Made by a program: the position numbers and the translations under genes. A stretch of 64,000 nucleotides of DNA. Origin: Hypericum androsaemum (Eukaryota; Streptophyta; Magnoliopsida; Malpighiales; Hypericaceae). The stretch is from positions 10,027,373 to 10,091,372 of the forward strand of contig OZ023199.1 of the NCBI GenBank assembly GCA_963995505.1, given 5' to 3'. Positions within the stretch are counted from its first letter, which is position 1. Each line of letters begins with the position of its first letter. The notes beneath the pieces are model-generated. The model was not told where the DNA came from. It ran no database searches and was given only the letters and a program-made list of their open reading frames with translations. This document shows, one piece after another, positions 10,724 through 23,302 of this stretch.

Positions 10724-13334
10724 CAACTGTTTACTCCTTGTCAGAGATGACAAATCTTTTGTATATAGAAGAAGAACCACAACAATATTACCCATGACGG
10801 GATCTCCTCGAGTACTGCCGTTGGTTTGAAGGGCAAGCCATCTTCGGGGCCAGTCCAAGTTGATGAAGAGTCTTAGGCAAAACTTATAAGAACTTCCATG
10901 TAATTTCTACACCCTCAGTTAGTTCATTCTTCTTAAACAAGCCATCCTTGATCCAGCTGTTCTCTCTGCTTTATGGATAATTCGTTTGCAATCTCCTAAC
11001 TTACATTATCGTCACTCAATGGCCGATGTTTCGGACCTCAGTGTGCCTGCTTCTTTGCATTCCATGGGCGCCAAAGTGTGGATCACTAACTCACATGGAT
11101 GATTCTTAATTGTGGTTTTGAGGATAAAACACAACTATGGGTGAAATTGTTTTCACTATTCATTCCAAAATAGATGGTATTGAGGAAATTTATTGCAGAA
11201 GATGGGAGTTAATACAGCGTATAAACACCACGAACACAAGATAATGATTGTTTAATCTTAGTCAAAGCTGTTGATTAGATGGTTGGTTAATGGGCTGTTG
11301 TGGTATGAAGGAAAATTCAGTAATAACAAGAAGTAAACCAACAAAGATTTCCCAACAAGTTATTTATTCTAATATTACTTCTGGTTAAGCACGTTTAGCT
11401 TCGAAATTCTGATGTGATTGGTGCATTAACATTGTTATGATTACACTAAAGTAAATCAATGTTCAACTCCGATTAAGCCTGTCCGAAGTTTTTATGAGAA
11501 GCAATGGTCTTTCTTTAGGATTTACAGGTCTATGATTGCTTTCAGGCGGGCCTTATGGGTTATGTTTCTGTGGGAGAGTTGGGCTTCTAAGACAAAAAAG
11601 ATCCGCTTTCTTTTTATCAAAACATGAAGAAAAACATCATGCCGTACTTTTAAAATATAGTTCAAGTTTCACAATACTCGACTTGAAATATTAGAAATTT
11701 ACTAAATGAACCGAAGAAAAACATGTTGGTAATGGTTCGGTACCTAACCTCCAATTGTCAAAGCGTGGGGTTACATTGTCTGTTAACTAGAGTTTAATAT
11801 CTGTCTAAAACCATTCTTTTTTGAGGGATAGTCTAAAACCATTCTGAGACTACTAACATCCCCCGTTGAGAAAAAAATATGGCCACAAAGTTTAATACAG
11901 ATGAGTTAAACAAATTTAGTTGCATGATATTCAATAAAACAAAAGAAATGTTTGCTACGAGGGTGCAATTAGTGAAATGGGTTTCTAATTTCAGTCAAAA
12001 GATTTCATCCGAGTGATAGCGCGGACAATACATTAAAATCTTTATAAACTGATGTCATATAAAGTAACAATCTCTCTAAACTGATAAAAATTTTGGTTCC
12101 GATTTAAGACCAGTGTTAAAATTTAATAACCACTCTATCCTAATAACCAATATTTTTTCAAAAAATTTTAGTGCTAAATCTTGGTTAAATTTTTGCACAA
12201 AATGATATTTTTATAATAAATACATATATTTTTTTATAGTTTACGAACTCAAAAAAATTAAGATATTAGGTTGTGCTAGATTTTTTTTTGAGTAATTTTA
12301 TATCATCATTCATCTTCTGAATTGTCTCCAAATTTTTTGTGATCGTAGTCTTGTTGTAAAAAAATATGTCAATTGAGTGCAACATTTGAATAGATCTATA
12401 AGCCGAGATTTTAGATGACTTGAATATAAATAAAGTATTTTTTTGTATTTATATATTTATTGCTCAAAAACTCAATTTTAATATTTTTTGAAAAAAATAT
12501 AAAACTCTCGTATGTATTAACCTCTCTAAAGTAATATTTTCTTCGGTTATAACGATATCACTTTAAAAAAATTTACTTATGTTTTATTTTTGGTCTAAAT
12601 CATGTATATTTTAACATTATTTACGTCAACTAATCCAATCCAAATCATTTACCCAAATCTCAAAAAAAAAATCATTTACCCAAAAAAAAAACTAATCCCA
12701 TCCAAATTAGAGTTACACTCCAACCAAGTTTAAAACTGCTGTATTTATAACTCGAATTAGATACATCTAATTGAAACCATACCCCACAAATAGATCTAAG
12801 TTAGTTCTTGGTGGTCACAATAGTTGAAGACTGTAGATTTGTTTTCAAGATTTAGGATGCCATCTTTTTTTCCTCAAAGCTTATTGTCCTTGTCTTCTTC
12901 TTTTCCTTTTTGACTTTTCCTATTTTAATAGACTAAATGTTTACCTGCCGCTAATCACGCCAGAACTATAGCTCCCACTCCAAGAAAAAATCGTAAAGTG
13001 GGAAAGAGAAACGGCCCAACCAATTTCGGTAGTCGGTCAAACCATGGCAAGCAAATTTCCTTTCGGCTTTGTGGTGGGCCTATTGCCTTTTTGCCTTTCC
13101 TTATTTTCTTCCTTGCTGGTGAATCTTGTTAGCCTGATTTACAGGCGTCCATTCCATTTAGACTCTTGTCCTATGCTTGAGCAGATTCTGAAGATGGATT
13201 TCTTTGTTTGTTTGGTGATCTTGTAGTATTCAAGTTTGATCACACTCGAGTCATATTTTATAGGTAGTTCTCGTAATTGTGTCATTTACATTCCTATGAC
13301 TTGAATTGAATCTTAATATTTTATCACTTACATC
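10724..13334. other. 3' flank and AT-rich intergenic DNA
   Basis: The first 250 bases or so are probably the 3' UTR of the coiled-coil gene. The rest is AT-rich with poly-A and poly-T runs and no convincing reading frame or transposon ends. A 60-codon ORF at 13044-13226 is hydrophobic but has no family features, and I do not call it. Confidence 0.6.
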
Positions 13335-13610
13335 AACTATTATCGGAGTTAACATGTTACTTTTTTATTGGTCCAGAAAATTTAGGCGGGTTGACTTGAA
13401 CCCCAGGCTTTAGACGGCATTGGACTTTGTTCCTCTGCTAATCAAAGTTTTTCCATTTTGGCTAGGAGTGGGAGTCGACCCACCGACCCATGGAAAACGA
13501 GGTAGGATCCGTTGTTATCATATCCACTAAGCGTTGGTCCAACTATTATCGGTGATAGCATGTTATTTTTTTGCTAAAAAATTTAAGCAGGTTGACTTAA
13601 ATCACGGGTT
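13335..13610 (-). repeat. degenerate duplication with a tRNA-like (SINE-like) segment inside
   Basis: A segment of about 70 bases (around 13337-13405) recurs at about 13540-13608 with scattered changes; both copies contain AACTATTATCGG and GGTTGACTT. Between them, read on the minus strand, 13442-13550 has an A-box-like CTTAGTGGATA and a B-box-like GGGTCGACTCCC, as in tRNA-derived SINEs. Confidence 0.4.
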
Positions 13611-14210
13611 TAGTATAATGTTACTTTGCAAGTGAGAGCTGTTGCATATTTTTGCTCTATGTTTCTTGTCTCATTTCGTTCCCGGGAGACATGGATCCCT
13701 TGTTGAGAAGTTAGGTGAAGAAAATTTCAACAGGAGCATATGTAACTGCATGTTGTCATAGGAAAGGGACAACGCCATTTCTAGAAAAAAAGGGTAAGGG
13801 ACAACGAAAAACAACAAATTAGATGGAAAGGTTTTAGTTGGAGGCAAATTGATGTTTACTTATTGTATCACCATCGTTTTTCAATAAAGGGAATAGTCCC
13901 CAGTTTACATGTTTTTGAATTTTATACCATAATTTATGAGACATTCATTAAGTCGACTAATTTAAATTTAGGTGGGATAGACTTTTGAAATTTTTTCCTA
14001 ACAAGTATTAAAATTGTAAGGTTCGACTTAGAATTTTTTTGATTAAACTAAGATAACATCTTCACAAATTGATTTAGATGCATGTTGGTATGATTTCGAA
14101 TATCTTGTAAGAAAATAACATTTTCAAATTGAAGAACAAGTAATTGAAAGATAACAAAAATTAAATAATTTAGATTTTTTTGTTAATGAAATTATTTACA
14201 TAAATACAAT

Positions 14211-15216
14211 GGTCTTGTTTGACGAAGCAAATGAGGAGCAGATACCAGATAACAGATAACACATTCTTAGTAGAAAGAAGATTGAAGAATGTGTTTGATA
14301 AAATCAACTAGCAGATAGCAGATTTGATTTAGTACATTATATATTTTTGGTTAAATTAATTATTAATTTATAAATTAAGCTGAAATAAAATAATCTAAAA
14401 TATTTATTTAAATTAAAATAGTAATAAAAATAAGAATAAGAACACCAAAACCATGTCAATATTTTGATAAAGGACAAATGGTTAACTTATTGAATATATG
14501 AATTTCTTACGGAGATAAAAATAAGAATAAGAATACCAAGACTACGTCAATATGTTTGAAATAGAGAAAAAATATTTGTAATTATGTGATTTTGCATTTA
14601 ATCTGATTGAATTTTTCTAAAACTCATTACAATTATTATGTGTGTAGTGATATTGATAATTTTTATAATTATCCACATGAATATTTTTTTCCAGTGAGTT
14701 CTGAAACAAATTAAATAAATGTAGTAAATTTGATTTATATTATAAATAAATAAGTAATTTTCAAAGTTTTTATCCCCTTATAAATAAATTTACTGGATAA
14801 AATGTAACAAAACTATTTTAAAATAAAAAATTGGACAAAACAGTTTTCTAATATACTAATAATCGTTCTCTGTTTTATTTGTAATCTCTCTCAATCTAAT
14901 TTGAATTAGTAGTTAAAAGAAAATCTCTTAATATTTATTTAGTTAAATAGAATCTTTAATTTTTTAAATAATTTCTAAGAAAAATAAATCTCTTAATATT
15001 TTAAATAGTAGTTAAAAAGATCTCATAATATTTATTTAATAAAATATAATCTTTAATTTTTCAGATAATTACAAAATAACCTAACACTTGAAACTACTCC
15101 TAAACTACTAATAGATTACAATCTACTAGTTTTACCAAACAGTAAATTGTCAATCTACTCCTAATTTATTCTAAAATTACTATCTAATTCTAAACTATCG
15201 TCTGCCAAACGGAGCC
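14211..15216. mobile_element. possible AT-rich non-autonomous DNA transposon
   Basis: The left end (GGTCTTGTTTGAC) and the inverted right end (GGCTCCGTTTGGC) match at about 9 of 13 bases. Both are flanked by AAT, compatible with a 3-bp target duplication of a PIF/Harbinger-like element. The inside is about 1 kb, very AT-rich and non-coding. The inverted repeats are short and worn. Confidence 0.35.
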
Positions 15217-16513
15217 AATATTGTAAATACTATCAACAATCTCTCCAAAATAGTGTCGTTGACTACCGATTTAACCGTTCTCTAAATTTTGATATAAAAA
15301 TAACTTGGCCTCACTATTGGTTCCTGATTTGATTAGTTGAACCACATTTTCTAAAACAAAAGATTTTAGGCAAGTACAAACTACATCCCTCATTATAGAT
15401 TAGGGTAAGTTGATAGATTAAGGAGGAAGATGGGTCAGATGTCGCCATCATTAAAGGCCATTATTTGGCTACCCCACCCAACCACAATCTTCGCATAATT
15501 ACCCGGCCACTCCTTAGTCCTTACCTTTTGTTTTTTTGAAGAATTCTCTTAGTCCTTACCTTTGCCTCCATATTTCTATTTCTTTAATTTTTTTATTTCT
15601 TCCTCGAGCTGACTTTCCCACTCATGCCCAATAATTAATAATTCAAAAAAGTCATAAGAGGAAGGGATGTTTGTAATTTGTACCGTCAGTCACGTAATTA
15701 AAATTGGTCATTGCACTTTTGGCAATGTCCTTTTTAATTTCATATATTTATAAAACTATTAATATGGAAACATCGGAAAAGATTATTGCATAAAATATAC
15801 ATAGAATCTTGAGGTTTTGGGTAATTGATATTCGAGTTCATCGATTCGGATTAACGGGCAATTGTATGTCCGAAATTTGGAAAACATTACATTTAAATAT
15901 TTTTGTTAAATTCTGCGACAGTTCGAAAATCAAAATATTCTCAAATAATTTTTACATTTCTTACTTTTTTTGTCATTCTTTAACACTTTTCATTTTACAA
16001 TCCACAACCGCACTTTTCTTAAAAAAGTTTTCATTACACTTACAAAAAATTTGAACAATAGATTTCTATAAATTCGAGACGGTGCCCTTTTTTTAATGGG
16101 CTAGTGCCATTTAGCATCACAATCACACTATCTTCCTCTCCTTTTTCTTTCCCCCACCCAACAGTCCTTGTAAAAGCTAATCGACCCATCCTTATTGCAA
16201 GTTCTAATTTATCCAAATTAGTAGACTCAGGTTTCAAATAAACCTCGAAATCATTTAATATGTGACCGAAATCTCCTTGTGCAATTTAATTGAACCAGAT
16301 CCTAGAGAATCAAAATTCATAAAAGGTAACCACTATAATATAATTACAGTTTACATCAAGATGGGGCCAGGGTCAACACACAATATTTTGCCTCCCAATT
16401 TGTACCTAATTGGCGGAGATAATAATGGGAGATCTAAAGAGATTAAATTAAAACTATATCTTCGTTAATTTATATACACTTTGTATTATTTGACTATTAT
16501 ATACACATTTTTC
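15217..16513. other. intergenic DNA upstream of the E6-like gene
   Basis: AT-rich and without a supported gene. The short ORFs at 15809-16054 and 16262-16468 have no recognisable domain. The last few hundred bases should hold the E6-like promoter. Confidence 0.6.
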
Positions 16514-16523
16514 TATATATAAA
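16514..16523 (+). promoter_or_regulatory. TATA box of the E6-like gene
   Basis: CTATATATAA lies about 100 bases before the start codon. It would place transcription start near 16545-16555 and leave a short 5' UTR. Confidence 0.65.
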
Positions 16524-16615
16524 CACAACCATCACCAACACTCCCTCACTACACACTAGAAACACAAAAGCACACCATCACCACCACCTTATCTCTGCAT
16601 TGCCAATTTTCCACC

Positions 16616-17563
16616 ATGGCTACCATGTCTCCCAAATCCATCTCCTTCCTCCTCCTAACAACCCTTTTCTTCTCTATGCAAATCCATGCTAGAGAGGGCC
16701 AGTTCTTCTTTAGCAAGGTCTCGAGTTCCACTCCTACCACCATACCAACCACAATCATTCCCACCACCACCACCAATGAGAAGGAGAAGGCCACAACAAC
16801 AATGGCTGCCACTAAGCAACCAGAGAAGGAGCCAACCTTCATCCCTGAGGCCAACAATGGCAACTATGGACTCTATAGCCAACAATACCAAGAAGATACA
16901 ACCAACACCCAAAAGACCCTAGATGAGTCTAACACTAACAAAGACAACAACTACTACTACCACCCCATTGCGAACAACAATGGATACGAGTATCAACAAC
17001 AACAAGAGCAGCAAGAGGAAGATAGGTTTGTCCAAACAAGCCTCCAAGATGTGGAGAATTCTGGGTACCCCACCAACACCAACACCGAGTCCAAGTCCAC
17101 CAACCTGAACAAGTACTACTACAACACTAACACCAATACCAACAGTGAATCCAAGTCTTCTACCGACCAGAACCAGTACTACAACAACAACAACAACGTG
17201 GAGAAGCAAGGGATGAGTGATACGAGGTACTTGGAGAACGGGAAGTACTACTACAACACAAACACGAACACAAACACGAATACCAACACTGAATCCAAGT
17301 CCTCTACCAACCAGAACCAGTACTACAACACCAACACCAACAACAACAACAACGCGGAGAAGCAAGGGATGAGCGATACGAGGTACATGGAGAACGGGAA
17401 GTACTTCTACGACGTCGAGAACGAGAAGAACATGTACTATAACCCTAACAGTCAGTTGGAGAGCACCGGAACCACTACTCCTCAAGGTTATTACAATAAC
17501 TACAATAACAATGAGCAGTTTAATGAGTTCAATTCCAGTGAAAATGAGCAGTATGTTCCTTGA
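16616..17563 (+). CDS. E6-like secreted Asn/Tyr-rich protein
   Basis: A single exon of 315 residues. Residues 1-25 form a signal peptide (hydrophobic FLLLTTLFF, then MQIHARE as in cotton-fibre E6). A Thr/Pro-rich stretch follows, then the E6 hallmark FIPEANNGNYGLY, then a long low-complexity body of Asn, Thr, Tyr, Gln and Ser. The signature EKQGMSDTRYLENGKYYY occurs twice, starting near residues 196 and 248, which shows an internal duplication of about 156 bp. The protein ends in YVP, as E6 proteins do. I chose the first ATG because the leader starts there; a second ATG is three codons on. E6 proteins are extracellular and of unknown biochemical function, known from cotton fibre. The long minus-strand ORF over the repeats is a by-product of base composition. 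Confidence 0.9.
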   Translation: MATMSPKSISFLLLTTLFFSMQIHAREGQFFFSKVSSSTPTTIPTTIIPTTTTNEKEKATTTMAATKQPEKEPTFIPEANNGNYGLYSQQYQEDTTNTQKTLDESNTNKDNNYYYHPIANNNGYEYQQQQEQQEEDRFVQTSLQDVENSGYPTNTNTESKSTNLNKYYYNTNTNTNSESKSSTDQNQYYNNNNNVEKQGMSDTRYLENGKYYYNTNTNTNTNTNTESKSSTNQNQYYNTNTNNNNNAEKQGMSDTRYMENGKYFYDVENEKNMYYNPNSQLESTGTTTPQGYYNNYNNNEQFNEFNSSENEQYVP

Positions 17564-18206
17564 TGAGGAAGGGTGAAGAAGATTAATGGTTGATCGCCAT
17601 TTTCTTAGTTAATTTGCTTCGTGAAATGGAATGCTATGGAGTGTTAGATATGGTAATTACATATTTATGTTTTTACAGCACAAATGGAAGAAACATATTT
17701 TATTTAATGTGTTTCTAATTATGGTGTTTTGGCCCTGTGATATTGTTGTGATATGCTCACAGAGAGCTAAAGCTATATATTTTCGTGCTTCCCAAACAGG
17801 CATTAAGCTTTTGAAGTAAATTGAACTTTCGTTGTTCCTTCTTCAATAATTTTTTATGCATTAATATCATGGTATTTAGAATTGAGTACTCTCATACACT
17901 ATTTATGAGGTGAATCTTTCAACTGTATTTTTTTATTAGTAAGATTTGATCGAGAACTCATTCAAAGAATCAAAGTTTCTTTACTATTTACACCATCTTT
18001 TGTTAATATTTTTCTTTAATTTTAATCAGGAGAATATATATGTAAGCCGAATATATTGAGATCAATTTGGTCGCTATTACATGAAAGTAAGTACAACATA
18101 TTTAGGAATGTTTCGGAAACATCGTTGTCATTACAGAACTGCAACTACAGCGCTGCAAATTTGTCCAGTATATCTCGATTTCATATATATTCTCGATTTC
18201 GAGCTT

Positions 18207-18210
<4 letters not shown>
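17564..18210. other. 3' flank of the E6-like gene
   Basis: Probable 3' UTR followed by AT-rich DNA. No gene or transposon end is seen. The ORF at 17631-17819 falls in the likely UTR and has no family features. Confidence 0.6.
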
Positions 18211-18288
<78 letters not shown>

Positions 18289-18290
18289 TT
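18211..18290. repeat. (AT)35 microsatellite followed by T10
   Basis: An uninterrupted AT dinucleotide run of about 70 bases is followed by ten T residues. Confidence 0.98.
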
Positions 18291-19299
18291 GTAAAGTTAG
18301 AGATTTTACAGTAAGGTAGTAATAATATTTACATCTTATTGGGGTGCAAAATTTTCTCTTACTATATACAAGTTTGCAGCTATAGTAAAATTTTTACACT
18401 ATAAAATTCAGTAAAAAAAATGCACCGGGAAAAGATCGATGCACTCTTTAGCCTTTTTTGAAAGATCATGTTTCTATAGCTGCACGATAAAGCCTTTAAA
18501 TTGTAACTAAATTACCGCCTCCATTAGCCGCTTTTAGCCTTTTTTGTTCATTTCAGAAGATTTGGATTTTGCAAAAGTATACGACTAGAAGTTAGTTCAA
18601 ATTATAATCGATCCTGGATACAATACTTATTAATAATAGAAAAAATACGTTTGGGTAGTTCTAAATTCTGAATATTAAAAGTTCACAAAAAAATTATACA
18701 GAATTGTCGAGTGCATTGATTGGTTATTTTAGTTTAACTTAATATTTTATTTACAAATTATAAAATTACAGTTGTGTTAATTTTGTGGTCACAACTGATT
18801 CGAACTCAAATATGTAATAGTGTGTATAGATATAAATAAATACGAAGACGGTAAAAAAGTCGGGCACATTTTTTTCTTGGACAAAACAGAGGACAAACAT
18901 TTAAACAAAGAGCCCTCGCAATCCGGAAAGGAAACTAAAGGCTAGGGCCATGTGCTACATCCCTAATAGTCTCATTAAAGCACCTTATAAATCAAAGATT
19001 GCCATCTCTCCCGAAGGTTTTGGATTGAGTAGAGACTACTAAAAAGTTGTCCCTACGGAGGGGATTCATTCAGAGCCCTTGGATCTATTTTTTTAATTAA
19101 AAAATTTGATCTGATGGTCAATATCACACGAAGGGTATTTTTGACCATATATCCCAAAAAGTGCCAACTAAGATTCCACCCACATTTATTCTGTCGCCCA
19201 CATTAATTCTGCCGCCCACATTAATTCCACATTAATTTTACTTTTTGACCATATATTCTCTTCCTCTTCCCCTCTCTTTTCTGGTCACTTTCTTTTCCC

Positions 19300-19334
<35 letters not shown>

Positions 19335-19737
19335 ATCCCATTTCCCTCGCCGGAGAAAAAGAAGAGACCGGGAGAAGAAGCTTCGCCGCCGGAGTGAAAC
19401 TGCCGATCACTCCGTTTATCCGTACACGTGTACGTTTATAACGCTCTCTCTCTCTCTCTCTCTCTCTCCATTTCGTTTTAGATTTTTTTGTCCTTTTAAA
19501 TTCCTGTGAAGTTCACTAGTATAACTCATGGTCAAGAGCGGTTACGCGTTGGATCTAGCCTCGGCCCGGCGAAATGGGATGACATGGCCGGCTAAACCGC
19601 ACCAACATTCTTGACACCACCACCGACGGCCTCTTCTACTACCTCTTCGGCTCCGTCTACGCCATGAACATCATGTTTACCACCATGATATTTTTGTATT
19701 TGTACAATAGTATTTTTTGTATTGGTATATTTGTATA
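18291..19737. other. intergenic DNA with CT microsatellites and a GC-richer island
   Basis: AT-rich to about 19250. CT runs at about 19298-19336 and 19446-19468 then flank a GC-richer stretch (19340-19700). In one plus-strand frame this stretch reads TTTDGLFYYLFGSVYAMN without a start or intron context. It looks like a worn or captured gene fragment, but I cannot name it. Confidence 0.5.
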
Positions 19738-20338
19738 CTCATACTGATTTTCGGATGTAATGATAGTGGTTTTCAGATATAGTAATACTGATTTTCAGTT
19801 GTAATGACATTGGTTTTCATATTTAATGATACTGGTTTGCAAATGTAATGATATTGGTTTTCATATTTAATGATATTGGTTCGCACGTTTGCTTATAGTG
19901 GTTAGCATGTTTACTGATATTAGTTTTTGGATATTGATTTTCGGATGTTGGGATATTGGTTTTTGTATGTTGGGATATTGGTTTTCGGATGTTGGGATAT
20001 TGATTTTCGTATGTTGGGACATTGGTTTTCGTATGTATTGATATTGGTTTTGGTTTTTGTATATATTAGTTTTCATATATTAGTTTTCGGATATTGATTT
20101 TCGTATATTAGTTTTCGGATGTTGGGATATTGGTTTTCGGATATTGGGATATTAGTTTTCGTATGTAGTGATATTGGTTTGCGTATATAGTGATATTGGT
20201 TTTCGTATGTAGCGATATTAGTTTGCATGTGTAGCGATATTGGTTTTCGAATGTTGGGATATTAGTTTTCGCATGTAGTGATATTGGTTTACATGTGTAG
20301 CGATAGTGGTTTTCATATATAGTTATATTGGTTTTTGT
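19738..20338. repeat. minisatellite of a roughly 20-25-base unit
   Basis: About 25-30 imperfect head-to-tail copies of a unit close to GATATTGGTTTTCGTATGTTG cover roughly 600 bases. Copies vary at GTATGT/GGATGT and in length, so the array is old. The weak minus-strand ORF across it (QPISQHPK-type repeats) is a composition artefact. Confidence 0.85.
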
Positions 20339-22690
20339 GTCGTCGTCCTCCGAATTTTAAAATATGCCATCCGACCGGTCGGACCAGGATACGGGTGTAA
20401 ATGCATACCGGATTTTGACCAAAAAATGGTTACCTTGCGAACCGAACTAAATTTGGTCGGATAAAATGGTCAGACCAAAAATCTAACCAACCAGAGGTGG
20501 TTCACCCAGATTTTTTAATAAAAAATACATATCTGGTCCGATCCGGTCTAATATTCCTATTGGTTATATTCAAATTAAAAAATCTGGTCCGACCGGTGGT
20601 CCGTCCAATTAGACTTGTTGACCCAGAGTACTATCTAAAATTCATATTTTGAAGACCATAAATTTTCTTAAGTGGATAATTTTGATTTTTGAAAGGAAGA
20701 GGAATGTGAAGAATCAACCAATAGTATGATTTTGGGTTTAGGAAAACTAATTAATTATTCCTCTCTCTTTTGCTTGTGCTAAATTCCAATATTATCCTTG
20801 AATATAATTTTATTGTCCAAATTATCCTTTTACTCCCTTTGATCCATTTCAGTGGGAACAATCCATGTCCTCACCTAATCCGTGCCCTCTTTCGAATGGC
20901 GACACTGATTTTCAAACTTCATTCTCAGAGAATTCAAGTCATTGGGGTCCATTTTTAACCTACTTTACCTGCCAAAAGAAATCCAAAACTAACATCTCTA
21001 CCTAAAGCCAAAAGCATTTGGGTCAAGGACACGAATTCACGTGTAATTATGTGTCAAGTGTAATTATGCCGTAAAAATGTATCTTAATAAGAAAAACATC
21101 TCTACCAAAACTAGTAGCTCCTTCCCAAAAAAAGAAAATAAAAATAGAATTAGTATCTTTTTGTTGAAACTACTTGGTATTTAAATACGCACTGATACAA
21201 TTATTTTAAATTCGAATCGGATATAACATTTGAATTGTGCGACAAAGCTATACACATCTTGCATGTTTTCTATTTCGTACTTTGAAATAGTCCTTGGCTT
21301 TTTGGCTTGCATGTTTTACTCTTTTGGCCCAAAGAACTCCATTAAATTGTGTAACCTTCTTGTTTTATTTTAACTTTCAGAAATAAATTCATTTTATGGA
21401 TGGTAATATATGATTCACTTCTACACCTGTTTCAGTTTTGCAGCTTTTCTATCCAAGTCACGTGCTTTTACATGATTATACTCTTTAATTTCATCAAGTC
21501 CGATGAATTCTTAGTACTTTTTTTTTGTTAAAAACATTATATATTTATACAAATTCATATCCCATTAAAATCATGCAATTTAAGAAAAAAACGTACGTGG
21601 TGAATCAATAAAACATTGCCGTGAGAGAAGTTAATTAATTGAGGGTTTAGAATATATTTGGATATGTCAACAATTAGTTTTTATAGTTTCGGCTTTTACA
21701 TAATTAGTGAAGTGTGAGACAAAGAAATAATTAACTTTACTTGCAATATTTATCAATTAAGGTTCAACGACAAAGAAATAATTAATTTTACTTGCAATAT
21801 TGATCAATTAAGTTTCAACGACATAGGGAAACTATAAATAATTGATGCAAAACCATAGATATACATGTTTACGATGTCAAATGAGCGTGTCACTAACTTA
21901 AATCACTTAATTCTTTAATAAGGTCATAGAATTAAATCTTACGAATAAAGTACAATTATAAGAGTCACCTTTTAAATAGTGTAGGATAGTGCTCAATTTT
22001 GAAAATGGTATTTTCACAAACTTTTGTGTATATTGTTCCATTTACATCCAATAAGCATCCTACGTTAGTTTTTGTGCAACATATACATTTATTTCATCAG
22101 AGTGATATGCAAACATATTAATAAACATGAAATATTGGTGAAAGTCAAATAATTAGCATGATCTGGACCCATTTCTGATTTCTCCGGAGAAATCAATTAC
22201 ATTTACGCATGTCTCTAGAAACTGCCAAGTATAGTGACCGGCACAAATCTAACACTCATGGAATTATAAAGCGTATAGCACTACTGACTTTATTGGATGT
22301 GCACTGTGAGGCATTACAAGAATTCCATATATTTGTAACGAGGCATTGCTTACCAGTACTATCATGTCTGCAAATATCGGCTAATGCACATGCTTTGTCT
22401 CTGTGCCAAGTTACTTACACTGACCCTATCTGTTTGGTGGTTTTTGCGGGATTAGAGTCAATTGATGTATGTAATGCTTGTTATTGTTTATTGGGACTCG
22501 TATTATTTATCGTGATTAGTGTATTTTTTAGCACGAAGTTACATCTTGTATATAACTCAACGTTTGGTAGATGATGCTTTGGTAATTAGTTCTATGGTGT
22601 CTATCCTTGTGTATTTATTGTTATCTCTTTTGTTCTCATGTCTATGAATTTATCTTTATGTTTTGTAATCCTATTTTTTAATGAAAATTG
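20339..22690. other. intergenic DNA with a hAT-like fragment and an unsupported ORF
   Basis: Around 20390-20600, GGGTGTAAATGCATACCGG and repeated GGTCCGA/CCGGTC words resemble the end region of hAT-like elements such as the one at 30584, but no second end is found. An ORF of 121 codons at 22209-22574 has two hydrophobic stretches and no recognised domain; the DNA after it ends like a LINE 3' tail (TTTTTTAATGAAAA). I do not call it a gene. Confidence 0.45.
21718..21819. repeat. tandem duplication of a 51-bp unit
   Basis: Two 51-base copies, each starting GACAAAGAAATAATTAA, sit head to tail with only a few differences. Confidence 0.9.
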
Positions 22691-23137
22691 CCATATCTAA
22701 AAAAAACAATATTTCTCTCAAAGTGACTCACTTAGGAAACAGCACATCTTTTAGAGAAAAAGGAGACATCATTTGATCCTTATTTTTACCTTGGCATATA
22801 TCAAACTATTAAATTTACTTTTAGGTGGTAGAGCTCAAAAGTAACCCCATAATTAAATGTCATCATCATTCCTTTAATCCATCTTTAGGTGAAGAGTGGA
22901 CACTTTTCCTTTTAAAGGAATTGCAGTAAGTTATTATGTTATCAGTATATGTTTATGTATATCTTCTGGTGTGAACAGTACCCATCTTCCTAAAATTATC
23001 GCCATTGAATTATGAGACCAACAAAATCAGCGGAAAAAATGACTTTCTCTTTAAAGATAGAAATAATTGTGACCTAAGCAGACCTAATATCATTTATAAC
23101 CATGACAATTACTCGAACTATTTTATTGGAAAAGCTC

Positions 23138-23302
23138 ATAAAATTTATCATTTTTCTTCGTATGCAAGTACATAATTTTGCCAACTAGATTTACTCAATT
23201 GGATATTTTCCTCTTGGGCCAAGAAACTGCATAAAAATTATCAATTTTCTTCTTATGAAGTACATAAGTTTGTCAACTAGATTTACCCAATTAGATATGT
23301 AA
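23138..23302. repeat. worn direct duplication of about 70 bp
   Basis: Two copies of a segment containing CAACTAGATTTACYCAATT, preceded by AAGTACATAA, lie about 90 bases apart with scattered changes. Confidence 0.7.

Noticed and set aside
13442..13550. A functional tRNA gene on the minus strand
   Set aside because: A- and B-box-like words are present but no cloverleaf stems or anticodon arm could be paired.
16919..17485. 188-codon minus-strand ORF of Val/Leu/Gly repeats
   Set aside because: It is the complement of the Asn/Thr/Tyr-rich E6-like gene, whose repeated AAC/ACC/TAC codons leave the other strand open.
18056..18319. ORFs ending in long Ile-Tyr runs
   Set aside because: Translation of the (AT)35 tract; no domain, start context or splice structure.
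22209..22574. 121-codon ORF with two hydrophobic segments
   Set aside because: No domain, no promoter or homolog recognised; AT-rich chance frame or LINE-tail debris is equally likely.
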